Shown: in pieces, positions 54,907 to 62,803 of the stretch
How the letters are laid out: every line of letters starts with the position of its first letter
Numbering within the stretch: the stretch's first letter is position 1
From: Halarcobacter mediterraneus
GTDB lineage: Bacteria; Campylobacterota; Campylobacteria; Campylobacterales; Arcobacteraceae
DNA length: 62,803 bases
Assembly: GCF_004116625.1 (NCBI RefSeq)
Contig: NZ_NXIE01000007.1
Location: forward strand, 1-62,803
Direction of reading: 5' to 3'
The notes under the pieces: generated by a model
Databases searched by the model: none
What the model was told of the DNA's origin: nothing
Seen by the model: the letters and a program-made list of their open reading frames with translations, nothing else
Program-made: the position numbers and the translations under genes

Positions 54907-55709
54907 TGGTTGAGCAAAAAGAAGAGTATCAAAACTATTTTAAAGAGATTGATTTTTCAAAATATTCATCAATACATATTGGACCTAAAGCCCAAGTTTT
55001 AGTTATAAATGAGATTGCAGACTATGAAGAGTATACTATTTTAGGAAGAGCAAATAATGTACTTATTTCAAATACTCATCCTAAGTTTGCAGTTTTAGGG
55101 GAAGCTTTTGATTATATAGAAATAAAAGATAATCTTTTATATGTAGGATGTGCTACAAAATCTGGAAAATTACTTTCTTATGCAAAAAAAAATAACTTAG
55201 CAAACTTAGAATTTCTTGGAAAACTTCCAGGAAGCCTTGGTGGCTTGGTTAAAATGAATGCAGGTCTTAAACAGTGGGAAATTTTTAATTATATTCATTC
55301 AATTAAAACGAAAGATGGTTATATGAAAAAGCAGGATATTGAATACTCATATAGACAGACTAAAATTGATACAATAGTTTATGAAGTTGTATTCAATATA
55401 GAGTATGGTTTTTCAAAAGAACAAGCAGAACTTTTCAAACAAATGAGAGATAATCAACCTCAAATGCCAAGTGCAGGAAGTTGTTTTAAAAACCCTAAAG
55501 ATGATTTTGCTGGAAGATTGATAGAAGCTGTAGGCTTAAAAGGTTTTAAAAAGGGTGAAATGAGCTTTAGTGAAAAACACTCTAACTTTTTGGTAAATCA
55601 TGGGAAAGGTTCTTTTGAAGATGCTATATTCTTAATAAATCTTGCAAAAGATAAAATCAAAAAAAACTTCAATATTGAAATTGAAGAAGAAATTATAATC
55701 TACAAATAA
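54906..55709 (+). CDS. murB: UDP-N-acetylmuramate dehydrogenase (short form)
   Basis: FAD-dependent reductase that completes UDP-MurNAc. FAD segment LPGSLGGLVKMNAG, the Tyr-containing SYRQTK, PSAGSCFKNP with the proton-donor Ser position, and the C-terminal Glu in IEIEEEIII are visible. At 267 residues it is shorter than Escherichia coli MurB and lacks extra loops. Coupled to the mqnD-like gene by a one-base overlap. Confidence 0.9.
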   Translation: MVEQKEEYQNYFKEIDFSKYSSIHIGPKAQVLVINEIADYEEYTILGRANNVLISNTHPKFAVLGEAFDYIEIKDNLLYVGCATKSGKLLSYAKKNNLANLEFLGKLPGSLGGLVKMNAGLKQWEIFNYIHSIKTKDGYMKKQDIEYSYRQTKIDTIVYEVVFNIEYGFSKEQAELFKQMRDNQPQMPSAGSCFKNPKDDFAGRLIEAVGLKGFKKGEMSFSEKHSNFLVNHGKGSFEDAIFLINLAKDKIKKNFNIEIEEEIIIYK

Positions 55710-55809
55710 ATAAACTCCATAAAATAATATATAAATAAATTTATTAAGAAATAATAAAGACTTAAATTACTACAATTAATCTAATACTAAGAATTGTGAA
55801 GGAGTTTAA

Positions 55810-56073
55810 ATGAAGATAGACTCAAATGTAGAATATGTACCAATAGAAAGTTACAGTCAAATAAAGAAAGGTACAAATAAGGAAAATATAGAAAATAGTG
55901 ATATAGAAAGATCATATAAAATAAATATAAGTTCTACTCCTAAAGAAGAGATAAAAAATAAAACAGTATCTTTAGAATCTTTAAATAGTAAAACAATCAT
56001 TCAGAGTAGAAATGGTTATGTTAATGAAGAAAGAGTTATTATGAAGAAAGAGTTATTCAAACTAAAATTTTAG
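55810..56073 (+). CDS. N-terminal fragment of the split gene
   Basis: An 87-codon frame with GAAGGAG as a strong ribosome site, so it is likely translated. The first 77 residues belong to the original protein. The last ten (MKKELFKLKF region) are out-of-frame residues made by the duplication, and a TAG ends it at 56073. Lysine, serine and asparagine rich; no recognised domain. Confidence 0.5.
   Translation: MKIDSNVEYVPIESYSQIKKGTNKENIENSDIERSYKINISSTPKEEIKNKTVSLESLNSKTIIQSRNGYVNEERVIMKKELFKLKF
56024..56057 (+). repeat. Perfect 17-bp tandem duplication causing a frameshift
   Basis: ATGAAGAAAGAGTTATT occurs twice in direct contact (56024-56040 and 56041-56057). Seventeen is not a multiple of three, so the second copy shifts the frame and brings a stop at 56071-56073. 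Loss of one copy by slippage would restore the gene. Confidence 0.95.
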
Positions 56074-56090
56074 ATGAACATTATGCACGA

Positions 56091-57323
56091 ATGAATGAAG
56101 TAAATAAAACTTTTGAAAATCCAGAAAGACATATTCATGTTAAGTATTATAATAAAAACTCACCTTATTATATAGAAGATATGACAAAGGCTGAAAGAGA
56201 TATTGCAAGCCATCAAGAGTACTCATACTTAAGAAATAATAAATTATCCTCTTATAATTCAAATGATGCAGTTCTTAGAGATAGAGCACCAGTTTTTTTT
56301 GATGTAGAGATAGCAGAGAGAAAAGCATATAATAGAGAGAAAGTAAATGAACAATTTAAACAATTATTACAGTTAAGAGGAATAGAGATAGAAAAAGATG
56401 AGAAGTTGACGTTTACAATAGATCCATATAGATATAAAGTAACAGTAAATGGAACAGAAGATGAAAGCTTAAAAAAGAAGATAGAGGAAGTATTAGAAAC
56501 AGCAGAGAATTCAAGAGAACTGTTTTATCATATAGTTTCAAGTCTATCAGCTGATTCAAGTCAGTATAGTACAGATAAGAGTATGAAACAAGCCGTAATA
56601 AGAGCAGTAAGTGATGCAACAGGATATTATTTAAATGAATTAAATGTAGTAGATGGAAGATTTGTGACAGAAAAAGGAGAAGATGTTTTTGAGATATTTG
56701 AAAAGAGTATAAAAGAGGACTCAAGTATCCCAGAATTTTCAAAAGGATATATTATAACAGGGTATAAAGAAGATATGGATGAATTAGCACAAAGAGGTAT
56801 TGATAATGTAGGAGATTTAGTGCTTTCAATTGAGTATGAAAATGGTTCTTTCTATGATATAGCCCAGAGTGAGAACTTTGGAACAGGAAAAACAGATTGG
56901 ATAGAACAAATGCAAAAAGCAAAAATAATAGAATATGAAAAAAATAAAAGAACAGAAGAACAAGATACAGAAATAATAAATTCAGATAAATTTACATATA
57001 AAGAAGTACAAAATAAATTAATAAAAGAAATACTAGAAATAACAGGATATGATTTAAATAATTTAGAAAGAAAAGATGGGAGATTTTTAACAGGAGAAAA
57101 AGAAGATATCTTTGAAATATACAAAAAAGAATTACTTGTAGAACACTTGATAAAAGAGTTAGAAGAATCTAAAATAGATTATTATGGAGAGATGCTAAAA
57201 AGATTTGCAAAAGAAGATAATTTTTTTATAGGAAAAGATGAAGAGAAAACTATTTCTTTAGAAAAAGATACTTGGATTGACAATAAAAGTGCTTCTTTTT
57301 TAAATAATGATATTTATGGATAA
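56091..57323 (+). CDS. C-terminal fragment of the split gene
   Basis: A 410-codon frame beginning at an ATG that was internal in the intact gene. No ribosome site precedes it, but the upstream fragment stops 17 bp earlier, so re-initiation is possible. Residues 165-207 and 306-349 are an internal repeat, sharing TGYxLNxLxxxDGRF and DxFEI. Predominantly helical and charged; function unknown. Confidence 0.55.
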   Translation: MNEVNKTFENPERHIHVKYYNKNSPYYIEDMTKAERDIASHQEYSYLRNNKLSSYNSNDAVLRDRAPVFFDVEIAERKAYNREKVNEQFKQLLQLRGIEIEKDEKLTFTIDPYRYKVTVNGTEDESLKKKIEEVLETAENSRELFYHIVSSLSADSSQYSTDKSMKQAVIRAVSDATGYYLNELNVVDGRFVTEKGEDVFEIFEKSIKEDSSIPEFSKGYIITGYKEDMDELAQRGIDNVGDLVLSIEYENGSFYDIAQSENFGTGKTDWIEQMQKAKIIEYEKNKRTEEQDTEIINSDKFTYKEVQNKLIKEILEITGYDLNNLERKDGRFLTGEKEDIFEIYKKELLVEHLIKELEESKIDYYGEMLKRFAKEDNFFIGKDEEKTISLEKDTWIDNKSASFLNNDIYG

Positions 57324-57449
57324 GACCTTAAAGGAGTTTTATGTAAAAATGCAAGTAGAAAATAAAAGCTTATGAAATTTTTGCTTAATAGAGTTTTCAT
57401 TTTTTTATGTTAGAATTCAAAGCTTAAATTTTAGTGTTAAGGTATGTTG

Positions 57450-59804
57450 GTGAAAAATTTAGTAATAGTAGAGTCTCCTGCAAAAGCAAAAACAATATCA
57501 AAGTTTCTAGGAAAAGATTTTAAAGTAATGGCTTCAATGGGTCATGTTAGAGATCTTCCAAAGTCAAAGTTAGGATTTGATCCACAGAATAATTTTGAAC
57601 CAAAGTATTTAGTTTCAACTGATAAGAAAAAAGTTATTAGTGATTTAAAAAAAGAGATCACAAAAGATACAACTATCTACCTAGCAGCCGATGAGGATAG
57701 AGAGGGTGAAGCTATTGCTTGGCACTTAATTCCTGCACTAAAAATAGAAAAAAACCCTTTAAAAAGAATAGTTTTTCACGAAATTACAAAAGATGCAATT
57801 ATAGAAGCAATAAATAATCCAAGGGAAGTAAATCAACATCTTGTAGATGCTCAACAAGCAAGAAGAATCCTTGATAGAGCAGTTGGTTATGAACTTTCTC
57901 CATTACTTTGGAAAAAAGTAAGATATGGTCTAAGTGCTGGTAGAGTTCAATCTGTTGCAGTAAGAATTATTGTTGATAGAGAAAATGAAATTAGAGCTTT
58001 TGAACCAGAGGAATTTTGGAAAATAAAATCAAGTTTTAATAATCCTGAGTTAAAAGCAGAACTTGCAAAGGTTGAAGGGAAAGCTAAAAAAATAAAAAAT
58101 GAACAAGAAGCAAAAGAGATTGAAGCTTCAGCATTGGGTTCAGATTTTATTTTAGAAGATATTGAAGAAAAAGAATCAAAAAGAAATCCAGCCGCTCCAT
58201 TTACTACTTCAACTTTACAACAAGAAGCAAGTAGAAAAATAGGACTTTCAGTTAAACAAACAATGGTAATTGCACAGCAATTATATGAAGGAAATGTTGG
58301 GAATATTCCAAATCATACAGGTGGTTTAATCACTTATATGAGAACAGATTCATTAAACCTTTCAAAAGTTGCAACTAGTGCTGCAAAAGAAGTTATAGAA
58401 AATGAGTATGGAAAAGAGTATTCTTTAAATAGCCCAAGAGTTTATAAGTCAAAAGCAAAAGGAGCGCAAGAAGCTCACGAAGCTATTCGACCAGTTAATA
58501 TGGCTTTAAAGCCAAGTGATATTAAACCTTATGTAGAAAATGCTCAATATAGACTTTATTCTTTGATTTGGAAAAGAACTCTTGCAACTCAAATGGCACC
58601 TGCAATTATTGCAAATACTACTTATAAAATTATTGCAGGTAAAAATAGAGAGTTAGAGTTTCAATCAAAAGGACAAAGAATTGTATTTGCAGGATTTATG
58701 AAAGCTTATACAGAAGGAAGTGATAATCCTGAAAGTGCTTTAGATAGTAGTGAAAAAATCTTACCTACAATTAAAAAAGATACAGTTTTGAATTTAGAAA
58801 AATTAGATTTAGAACAAAACTTTACAAAACCTCCTGCAAGATATACAGAGGCTTCTTTGGTTAAAAAATTGGAAAGTGAAGGGATTGGAAGACCATCAAC
58901 TTATGCTCCAACAATTTCAACTATTCAACAAAGAGAGTATGTTGTAAAAACAGAAGATAAAAAACTTGCCCCAACTCCAACAGGCGAAATTGTAAATAGT
59001 TTTTTAGTTGACCATTTTCCTGGAATTGTTGATTTAGGATTTACAGCGCGAGTAGAAGAAGAGTTTGATGATATCGCAGAAGGAAAAATTGCTTGGCAAC
59101 AAGTAATGACTGACTTTTATGGTGGGTTTAAAAAGACTATTGATGAAAAAGAAGAGAGTGTAAATAAAGAAGATTATCTTCAAATCAGAGAAATAGGAAC
59201 TGACCCTAAATCGGGGAAACCTATTAGTGCAAGAGTTGGAAGATATGGTCCCTTTGTTCAAATTGGAACAAAAGATGATGAAGAAAAACCAAAGTTTGTA
59301 GCTATTCCTGATCATCTAAATATGGATACAATTACACTTGAGGAAGCACTATTTTTATTTACTCTTCCAAGGGTTGTTGGTCAAACAAATGAGGGTGAAG
59401 ATATTAAAGCAAATATAGGAAGATTTGGTCCTTATTTACAAGTTAAATCGACATACTATTCTTTAAAAGAAGATGACCCTTATACTATTGAAGAAGCAAG
59501 AGCTAAAGAAGTTATAAAAGAGATTTCAGAAGCAAAAGCAAAAGCTTTAATTAAAGATTTCCCTGAAGAAAAAGTTCAAGTTTTAAATGGAAGATATGGT
59601 CCTTATATAAAACAAGGAAGAAAAAACTTTAAAATACCAAAAGGTATTGAAGCTGAAGATTTAACAGTAGAGCAAGTATTAGAAATAATAGAAAAAGACC
59701 CTAAGTCAAAAACAGGTGCAAAAAAGACAACAGCAAAGAAAACAACTAGAAAAAAATCTACTACAACTAAAAAAACGACAGCTACCAAAAAAACAACTAA
59801 ATAG
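57450..59804 (+). CDS. topA: DNA topoisomerase I
   Basis: Type IA topoisomerase that relaxes negative supercoils. TOPRIM domain: VIVESPAKAKTI and AADEDREGEAIAWHL. The catalytic Tyr296 lies in GGLITYMRTDS. After residue 580 come three C-terminal repeats (GRYGPFVQ, GRFGPYLQV, GRYGPYIKQG). No Cys4 zinc fingers are present, and the protein ends in a Lys/Thr tail (TTAKKTTRKKSTTTKK). ATG 57444 is only 1 nt from AAGG, so GTG 57450 (7-nt spacing, MKNLVIVESPAKAK) is preferred. 784 residues. Confidence 0.93.
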   Translation: MKNLVIVESPAKAKTISKFLGKDFKVMASMGHVRDLPKSKLGFDPQNNFEPKYLVSTDKKKVISDLKKEITKDTTIYLAADEDREGEAIAWHLIPALKIEKNPLKRIVFHEITKDAIIEAINNPREVNQHLVDAQQARRILDRAVGYELSPLLWKKVRYGLSAGRVQSVAVRIIVDRENEIRAFEPEEFWKIKSSFNNPELKAELAKVEGKAKKIKNEQEAKEIEASALGSDFILEDIEEKESKRNPAAPFTTSTLQQEASRKIGLSVKQTMVIAQQLYEGNVGNIPNHTGGLITYMRTDSLNLSKVATSAAKEVIENEYGKEYSLNSPRVYKSKAKGAQEAHEAIRPVNMALKPSDIKPYVENAQYRLYSLIWKRTLATQMAPAIIANTTYKIIAGKNRELEFQSKGQRIVFAGFMKAYTEGSDNPESALDSSEKILPTIKKDTVLNLEKLDLEQNFTKPPARYTEASLVKKLESEGIGRPSTYAPTISTIQQREYVVKTEDKKLAPTPTGEIVNSFLVDHFPGIVDLGFTARVEEEFDDIAEGKIAWQQVMTDFYGGFKKTIDEKEESVNKEDYLQIREIGTDPKSGKPISARVGRYGPFVQIGTKDDEEKPKFVAIPDHLNMDTITLEEALFLFTLPRVVGQTNEGEDIKANIGRFGPYLQVKSTYYSLKEDDPYTIEEARAKEVIKEISEAKAKALIKDFPEEKVQVLNGRYGPYIKQGRKNFKIPKGIEAEDLTVEQVLEIIEKDPKSKTGAKKTTAKKTTRKKSTTTKKTTATKKTTK

Positions 59805-60323
59805 ATGAAAATAGGAATATTATCGGATAGTCACTATAAAAGTGACTATACCAAAGAAGTAATTGAGCATTTAAAGAGCAAAGAGTGTGAATACTTAATT
59901 CATGCAGGAGATTTATGTATTGAAGAAAACCTACAACTTTTAGAAAATTCAAAACTTAAATATATATCAGTTTTTGGCAATAATGATAGCACTTTATTAT
60001 CTTTTGCAAATAAATATAATATAAAACAAGAACCATATCTTTTCAAGATAAAAGATATAAAGTTTAAATTAATGCATTTACCTTTTTATTTAAATGCAAA
60101 TGATAGTGATATCGTTATTTACGGGCATACTCATATTTTTGAGTGTCAATATATTAATGGAACCCTATTTATAAATCCTGGTGAGGTTTGTGCTAGAGAG
60201 AAACCTTTGATTGAGTGTGTGATGTTAGAAATTAATGAAAATGAGTATATAATCAAATATTACTCAAAAGATATAAATGAAAACACTTTTTTAGAAAAAG
60301 AGATAATATATGAGCGAAAATAA
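59805..60323 (+). CDS. YfcE/MJ0936-type metallophosphodiesterase
   Basis: A 172-residue calcineurin-like phosphodiesterase. Metal motifs ILSDSHY, HAGDL, FGNNDS and YGHTH, plus FINPGEVCARE, are all present. Family members hydrolyse small phosphodiesters; the natural substrate is unclear. Its ATG follows the topA stop with no gap, and it overlaps bioB by 14 bp, forming a topA-yfcE-bioB operon. Confidence 0.85.
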   Translation: MKIGILSDSHYKSDYTKEVIEHLKSKECEYLIHAGDLCIEENLQLLENSKLKYISVFGNNDSTLLSFANKYNIKQEPYLFKIKDIKFKLMHLPFYLNANDSDIVIYGHTHIFECQYINGTLFINPGEVCAREKPLIECVMLEINENEYIIKYYSKDINENTFLEKEIIYERK

Positions 60324-61161
60324 AGAAATATTTTTATGTGCTATTTGTAATATAGAAAGTGGTACATGTAATGAAGATTGTAAGTTTTGTACTCAAAGTG
60401 TAAAGTATAAAGCTGATATTCAAAGATACAAAAAGAAAGCAATTGAACAAATAGTAGAAGAAGCAAAAAGAGCAAGGTCAAATAATGCAAATGGTTTTTG
60501 TCTTGTAACAGCTGGAAAAGGTTTAAATGACAAAAGATTGGCTTTTGTTTGTGAAGCAGCACGTGCAGTTAAAAAAGAGAATTTAGGACTTATTTTAATT
60601 GCCTGTAATGGAACAGCTTCAGTAGAACAACTACAAACTTTAAAAGAAGCAGGAGTTGATGCTTATAATCATAATCTTGAAACAGCAAGGGATTTTTACC
60701 CTGAAATTGTTACAACTCATACTTGGGATGAAAGATATGAAACTTGTAAAAATGTAAAAGAAGTAGGTTTAAGACTTGTATGTGGTGGTATTTTTGGTTT
60801 AGGAGAGACTCAAGAACAAAGAGTTTCTATGCTTGAATCAATTGCATCATTAGAACCTATGAATGTACCTTTAAATTTTTTCCATCCAAATGAAGCATTA
60901 CCTTTAGTTGAAAATTCAATTACAAGAGAACAAGCTTTTGAGCTAATTGAACTAGCTAGAAAAATGGTTCCAAATGCAATGAAAATAATGGTTGCAGGAG
61001 GAAGAGAATTAATGTTTGGTGAGGAACAGTATAAAATTTTTGAAAAAGGTGCAAATGCTTTTGTAATTGGAGATTATTTAACAACTGCTGGAAGAACTCC
61101 TGCTGATGATATTGCTGAACTTGAAAAGCAAGGTATCAAAGTTATTAGAGAAAGAAAGTAA
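60310..61161 (+). CDS. bioB: Biotin synthase (short Campylobacterota form)
   Basis: Radical SAM enzyme inserting sulfur into dethiobiotin. The SAM cluster motif is CNEDCKFCTQS (C20, C24, C27). LILIACNGTAS, GVDAYNHNLET and RLVCGGIFGLGET match the family, including the Cys ligands of the auxiliary 2Fe-2S cluster, and the Arg in the C-terminal part (VAGGREL). 283 residues, shorter than in enterobacteria by the N- and C-terminal extensions. Confidence 0.93.
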   Translation: MSENKEIFLCAICNIESGTCNEDCKFCTQSVKYKADIQRYKKKAIEQIVEEAKRARSNNANGFCLVTAGKGLNDKRLAFVCEAARAVKKENLGLILIACNGTASVEQLQTLKEAGVDAYNHNLETARDFYPEIVTTHTWDERYETCKNVKEVGLRLVCGGIFGLGETQEQRVSMLESIASLEPMNVPLNFFHPNEALPLVENSITREQAFELIELARKMVPNAMKIMVAGGRELMFGEEQYKIFEKGANAFVIGDYLTTAGRTPADDIAELEKQGIKVIRERK

Positions 61162-61176
61162 TTTTTAGGATAATTA

Positions 61177-62340
61177 ATGAGTGAAGAAATTTTAATAATA
61201 ATATCAATCTCTTTAATTATCTTTACTTCACCCTTGATTTCTAAAGCTTTAAAACTACCTACTATAACTGTGGAGATTATGTTAGGAGCTATTGCTGGAT
61301 ATTTTGCTTTTATTACTCATAATGAAAACTTGTCTTTAGTAGCAGAATTAGGGTTTTTATATTTGATGTTCTTAGCGGGATTGGAAGTAGACTTAAAAAA
61401 GATTATAAATACCTCTTCCATAATACTTAAGAAGTCGATTTTTTATAATATTATACTTTTCTCTTTGGCAGCCCTTATTAGCTTTTATTTAGATATAGGA
61501 TATATATTTATTGTAATCTTACCTCTTATCTCCATTGGTTTATTAGCTGCTTTAAAAAAAGAGTATGGAGATGTTGAATGGATTAAATTATCTATTACCG
61601 TTGGTTTAATTGGTGAAATAATCTCTATTATAGTACTTACAACAGTAACTGCAGCATTAGAGTTTGGAATAAATTTTGATTTTTATAAAACTATGGTTTT
61701 ATTTGTTCTTTTCTTGATTTTTATGGTTGTAGTTTATAAATTATTTCACAATCTTATTTGGTGGTATCCTGAAATAAAAAATGCACTAATGCCAGAAAAT
61801 GACCATCAAGAACAAGATATTAGACTATCAATGAGTATATTTTTTGTTATGATTGCTGTTATGCTTGTATTACATCTAAAAGTTGCATTTGGAGCATTTA
61901 TTGCAGGTACTTTTATAACAACATTCTTTGAAGAACATAATAAGCAACTTCCTCATAAATTAGAGCACTTTGGTTTTGGATGGTTAGTTCCAATTTTCTT
62001 TATATATGTAGGTTCTTCTTTTAAACTTGAATCTTTATTTGAAGATGGTTTAGTTGAAAAAGCATTTTATATAGCTCTTGCCATGATTGCTATTAGGTTT
62101 TTTGCTTCAATGCTTTTTATTAAAGAAATGGGTTGGAATAAGTTTTTTATGATAGGTCTTTCTCACTCCATGCCTATCACTCTTTTAATTGCAGTAGCTA
62201 CAATTGCTTATAATAATCATTCTATTACACAGTTTTATTATTATGCTTTTATTTTAGCGGCAATTTTAGAAGTGCTTATTGTAATGGTTGCAATAAGACT
62301 TCTATCAAATTTTCTTAAGCCTTTAAAGAATAGTGTTTAA
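61177..62340 (+). CDS. CPA2-family cation:proton antiporter (KefB type)
   Basis: A 387-residue membrane protein with about 11-13 hydrophobic helices. LGFLYLMFLAGLEVDLKKI is the classic segment of KefB/NapA exchangers, and the helix VAFGAFIAGTFITT and VGSSFKLESL resemble the ion-binding region. The regulatory TrkA-N/RCK domain of full KefB is absent. Probably exchanges Na+ or K+ for protons. 15 bp after bioB. Confidence 0.87.
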   Translation: MSEEILIIISISLIIFTSPLISKALKLPTITVEIMLGAIAGYFAFITHNENLSLVAELGFLYLMFLAGLEVDLKKIINTSSIILKKSIFYNIILFSLAALISFYLDIGYIFIVILPLISIGLLAALKKEYGDVEWIKLSITVGLIGEIISIIVLTTVTAALEFGINFDFYKTMVLFVLFLIFMVVVYKLFHNLIWWYPEIKNALMPENDHQEQDIRLSMSIFFVMIAVMLVLHLKVAFGAFIAGTFITTFFEEHNKQLPHKLEHFGFGWLVPIFFIYVGSSFKLESLFEDGLVEKAFYIALAMIAIRFFASMLFIKEMGWNKFFMIGLSHSMPITLLIAVATIAYNNHSITQFYYYAFILAAILEVLIVMVAIRLLSNFLKPLKNSV

Positions 62341-62345
62341 AGGTT

Positions 62346-62803
62346 TTAAAACACCCAACCAGCTTGAAATATAAACTTAGAGTTGTAGTCTTCTTCACTT
62401 TCAATATTAGAATTACCAAGTTTATAAGCTAAATGAGCATTTATAAAAAAGTCTTTAAAATAAGCATAATATCCTAAACCCATATCTTGATATGTTTTAC
62501 TTGGCTCATTAGAGATTTCTTTACTCATCTTAACTTTTGCAATATCATAAAAAATACTAAGTTTAGAATTTAAACCTTTGAAGTTTGGTAGGTTATAAAA
62601 AAGTTCAGTGTTAAAAATATATCCATTTTCAGCACTTTGCTCCCCTTGAGGATATAACTTTACTCCATTTATTCCCCCAATACTTAAATCCTGACTTCCA
62701 TCTAAATTCTTATTTCCTAAAGCATATTGAAGCTGTAAAGAGTTCTTCCAACTAAAATATTTATTTATATTTAGGTTTTGGTTTACTTCAAGATTTACTT
62801 TAG
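62346..62803 (-). CDS. Two-partner secretion transporter (FhaC/ShlB/TpsB family), C-terminal part
   Basis: An open frame running off the right edge, so only the last 152 residues or so are visible and the start is outside. DLSIGGINGVKLYPQGEQSAENGY (span) matches the conserved barrel-strand motif of ShlB/FhaC transporters. A run of amphipathic strands follows (FNTELFYNLPNF, KLSIFYDIAKV), and the protein ends with the outer-membrane Phe (AGWVF). It would export a TpsA adhesin or haemolysin, whose gene may lie beyond the edge. Confidence 0.8.
   Translation of the reverse strand, partial: KVNLEVNQNLNINKYFSWKNSLQLQYALGNKNLDGSQDLSIGGINGVKLYPQGEQSAENGYIFNTELFYNLPNFKGLNSKLSIFYDIAKVKMSKEISNEPSKTYQDMGLGYYAYFKDFFINAHLAYKLGNSNIESEEDYNSKFIFQAGWVF

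Larger units (their letters stand above)
55810..57323 (+). pseudogene. Unknown-function gene split by a 17-bp tandem duplication
   Basis: Two adjacent frames (55810-56073 and 56091-57323) become one frame of 498 codons if one copy of the 17-bp tandem repeat at 56024-56057 is removed. The restored junction reads NGYVNEERVIQTKILDEHYARM. The protein has no signal peptide or clear enzyme motif; LDEHYARMNEVNKTFENPERH loosely recalls DUF4885, from memory. Its C-terminal part holds two similar modules (TGYxLNxL...DGRF...DxFEI). The coding strand is richer in A and ATA codons than neighbours. It may be a true pseudogene or a reversible on/off state. Confidence 0.75.

Noticed and set aside
59700-59804. 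Low-complexity Lys/Thr end of topA as a frameshift artefact
   Set aside because: The frame stays open and regular to a stop that abuts the next gene's ATG; basic tails are known in type IA topoisomerases.
62333-62354. Hairpin GTGTTT/AAACAC between the antiporter and the TpsB gene
   Set aside because: Stem is interrupted by a bulge and lacks a T tract; too weak to call a terminator.
1-62803. CRISPR arrays, insertion sequences, prophage, rRNA or tRNA genes
   Set aside because: No regularly spaced repeats, transposase or phage structural genes, or tRNA-like cloverleafs were recognised by eye; short or degenerate cases could be missed.

Overview
The window is chromosomal DNA from a strongly AT-rich Campylobacterota bacterium, most likely in the Arcobacteraceae (Arcobacter and relatives). 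The evidence is the nuo operon with two atypical small genes where nuoE and nuoF should be, the linked fabZ-lpxA-clpX-mreB-mreC block, a Csd4/Pgp1-type M99 cell-shape peptidase, a short BioB next to topA, a CcoG maturation protein, a long QueH, and a ribosomal S21 beginning (M)PGIKVK. Assignments rest on motifs and remembered family features; no database search was run. No tRNA, rRNA, CRISPR array, insertion sequence or prophage was seen. No gene-free stretch exceeds 300 bases; the longest is about 267 bases (30980-31246).

Region by region. 1-5300: a DASS/SLC13 carboxylate transporter, rpsU, moaC with a DUF493 gene, then a peptidoglycan pair (Tat-exported M15-like peptidase and Csd4-like M99 carboxypeptidase). 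5033-11743 (minus): a small HTH-like protein, surE, dnaE, patatin, an LpxH-like phosphoesterase, a DJ-1/PfpI protein. 11887-13199 (plus): two FlgO-family lipoproteins. 13194-22042 (minus): recJ, pyrG, ccoG, a stand-alone S24 peptidase with a MOSC protein, an AraC regulator, mnmG. 22225-22836: ribE. 22826-29312 (minus): queH-lpxB and fabZ-lpxA-clpX-mreB-mreC, joining lipid A, fatty-acid, protease and rod-shape functions. 29385-29768: a small lipoprotein gene that appears to start with ATC. 29780-34344: an NDH-2-like flavoprotein, nfo, a small gene divergent from an XRE regulator with a palindromic operator, an FMN reductase and an AEC transporter.

34387-36471: a membrane-anchored small protein tightly linked to an AAA ATPase. 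36563-50531: a complete 14-gene nuo operon (A-D, E-like, F-like, G-N) for a complex I probably fed by a donor other than NADH. 50552-53897 (minus): a compact stressosome operon rsbR-rsbS-rsbT followed by one protein joining an RsbX-like PP2C phosphatase to a histidine kinase; this is the most interesting system here. 54043-55709: an MqnA/MqnD-family gene and murB. 55810-57323: a gene of unknown function split by a perfect 17-bp tandem duplication. 57450-62340: topA, a YfcE-like phosphodiesterase, bioB and a CPA2 antiporter. The right edge (minus) holds the C-terminal barrel of a two-partner-secretion transporter (FhaC/ShlB family) cut by the window end.

Most genes are packed with overlaps of 1-30 bp, and several convergent pairs share one hairpin terminator that also covers a stop codon.
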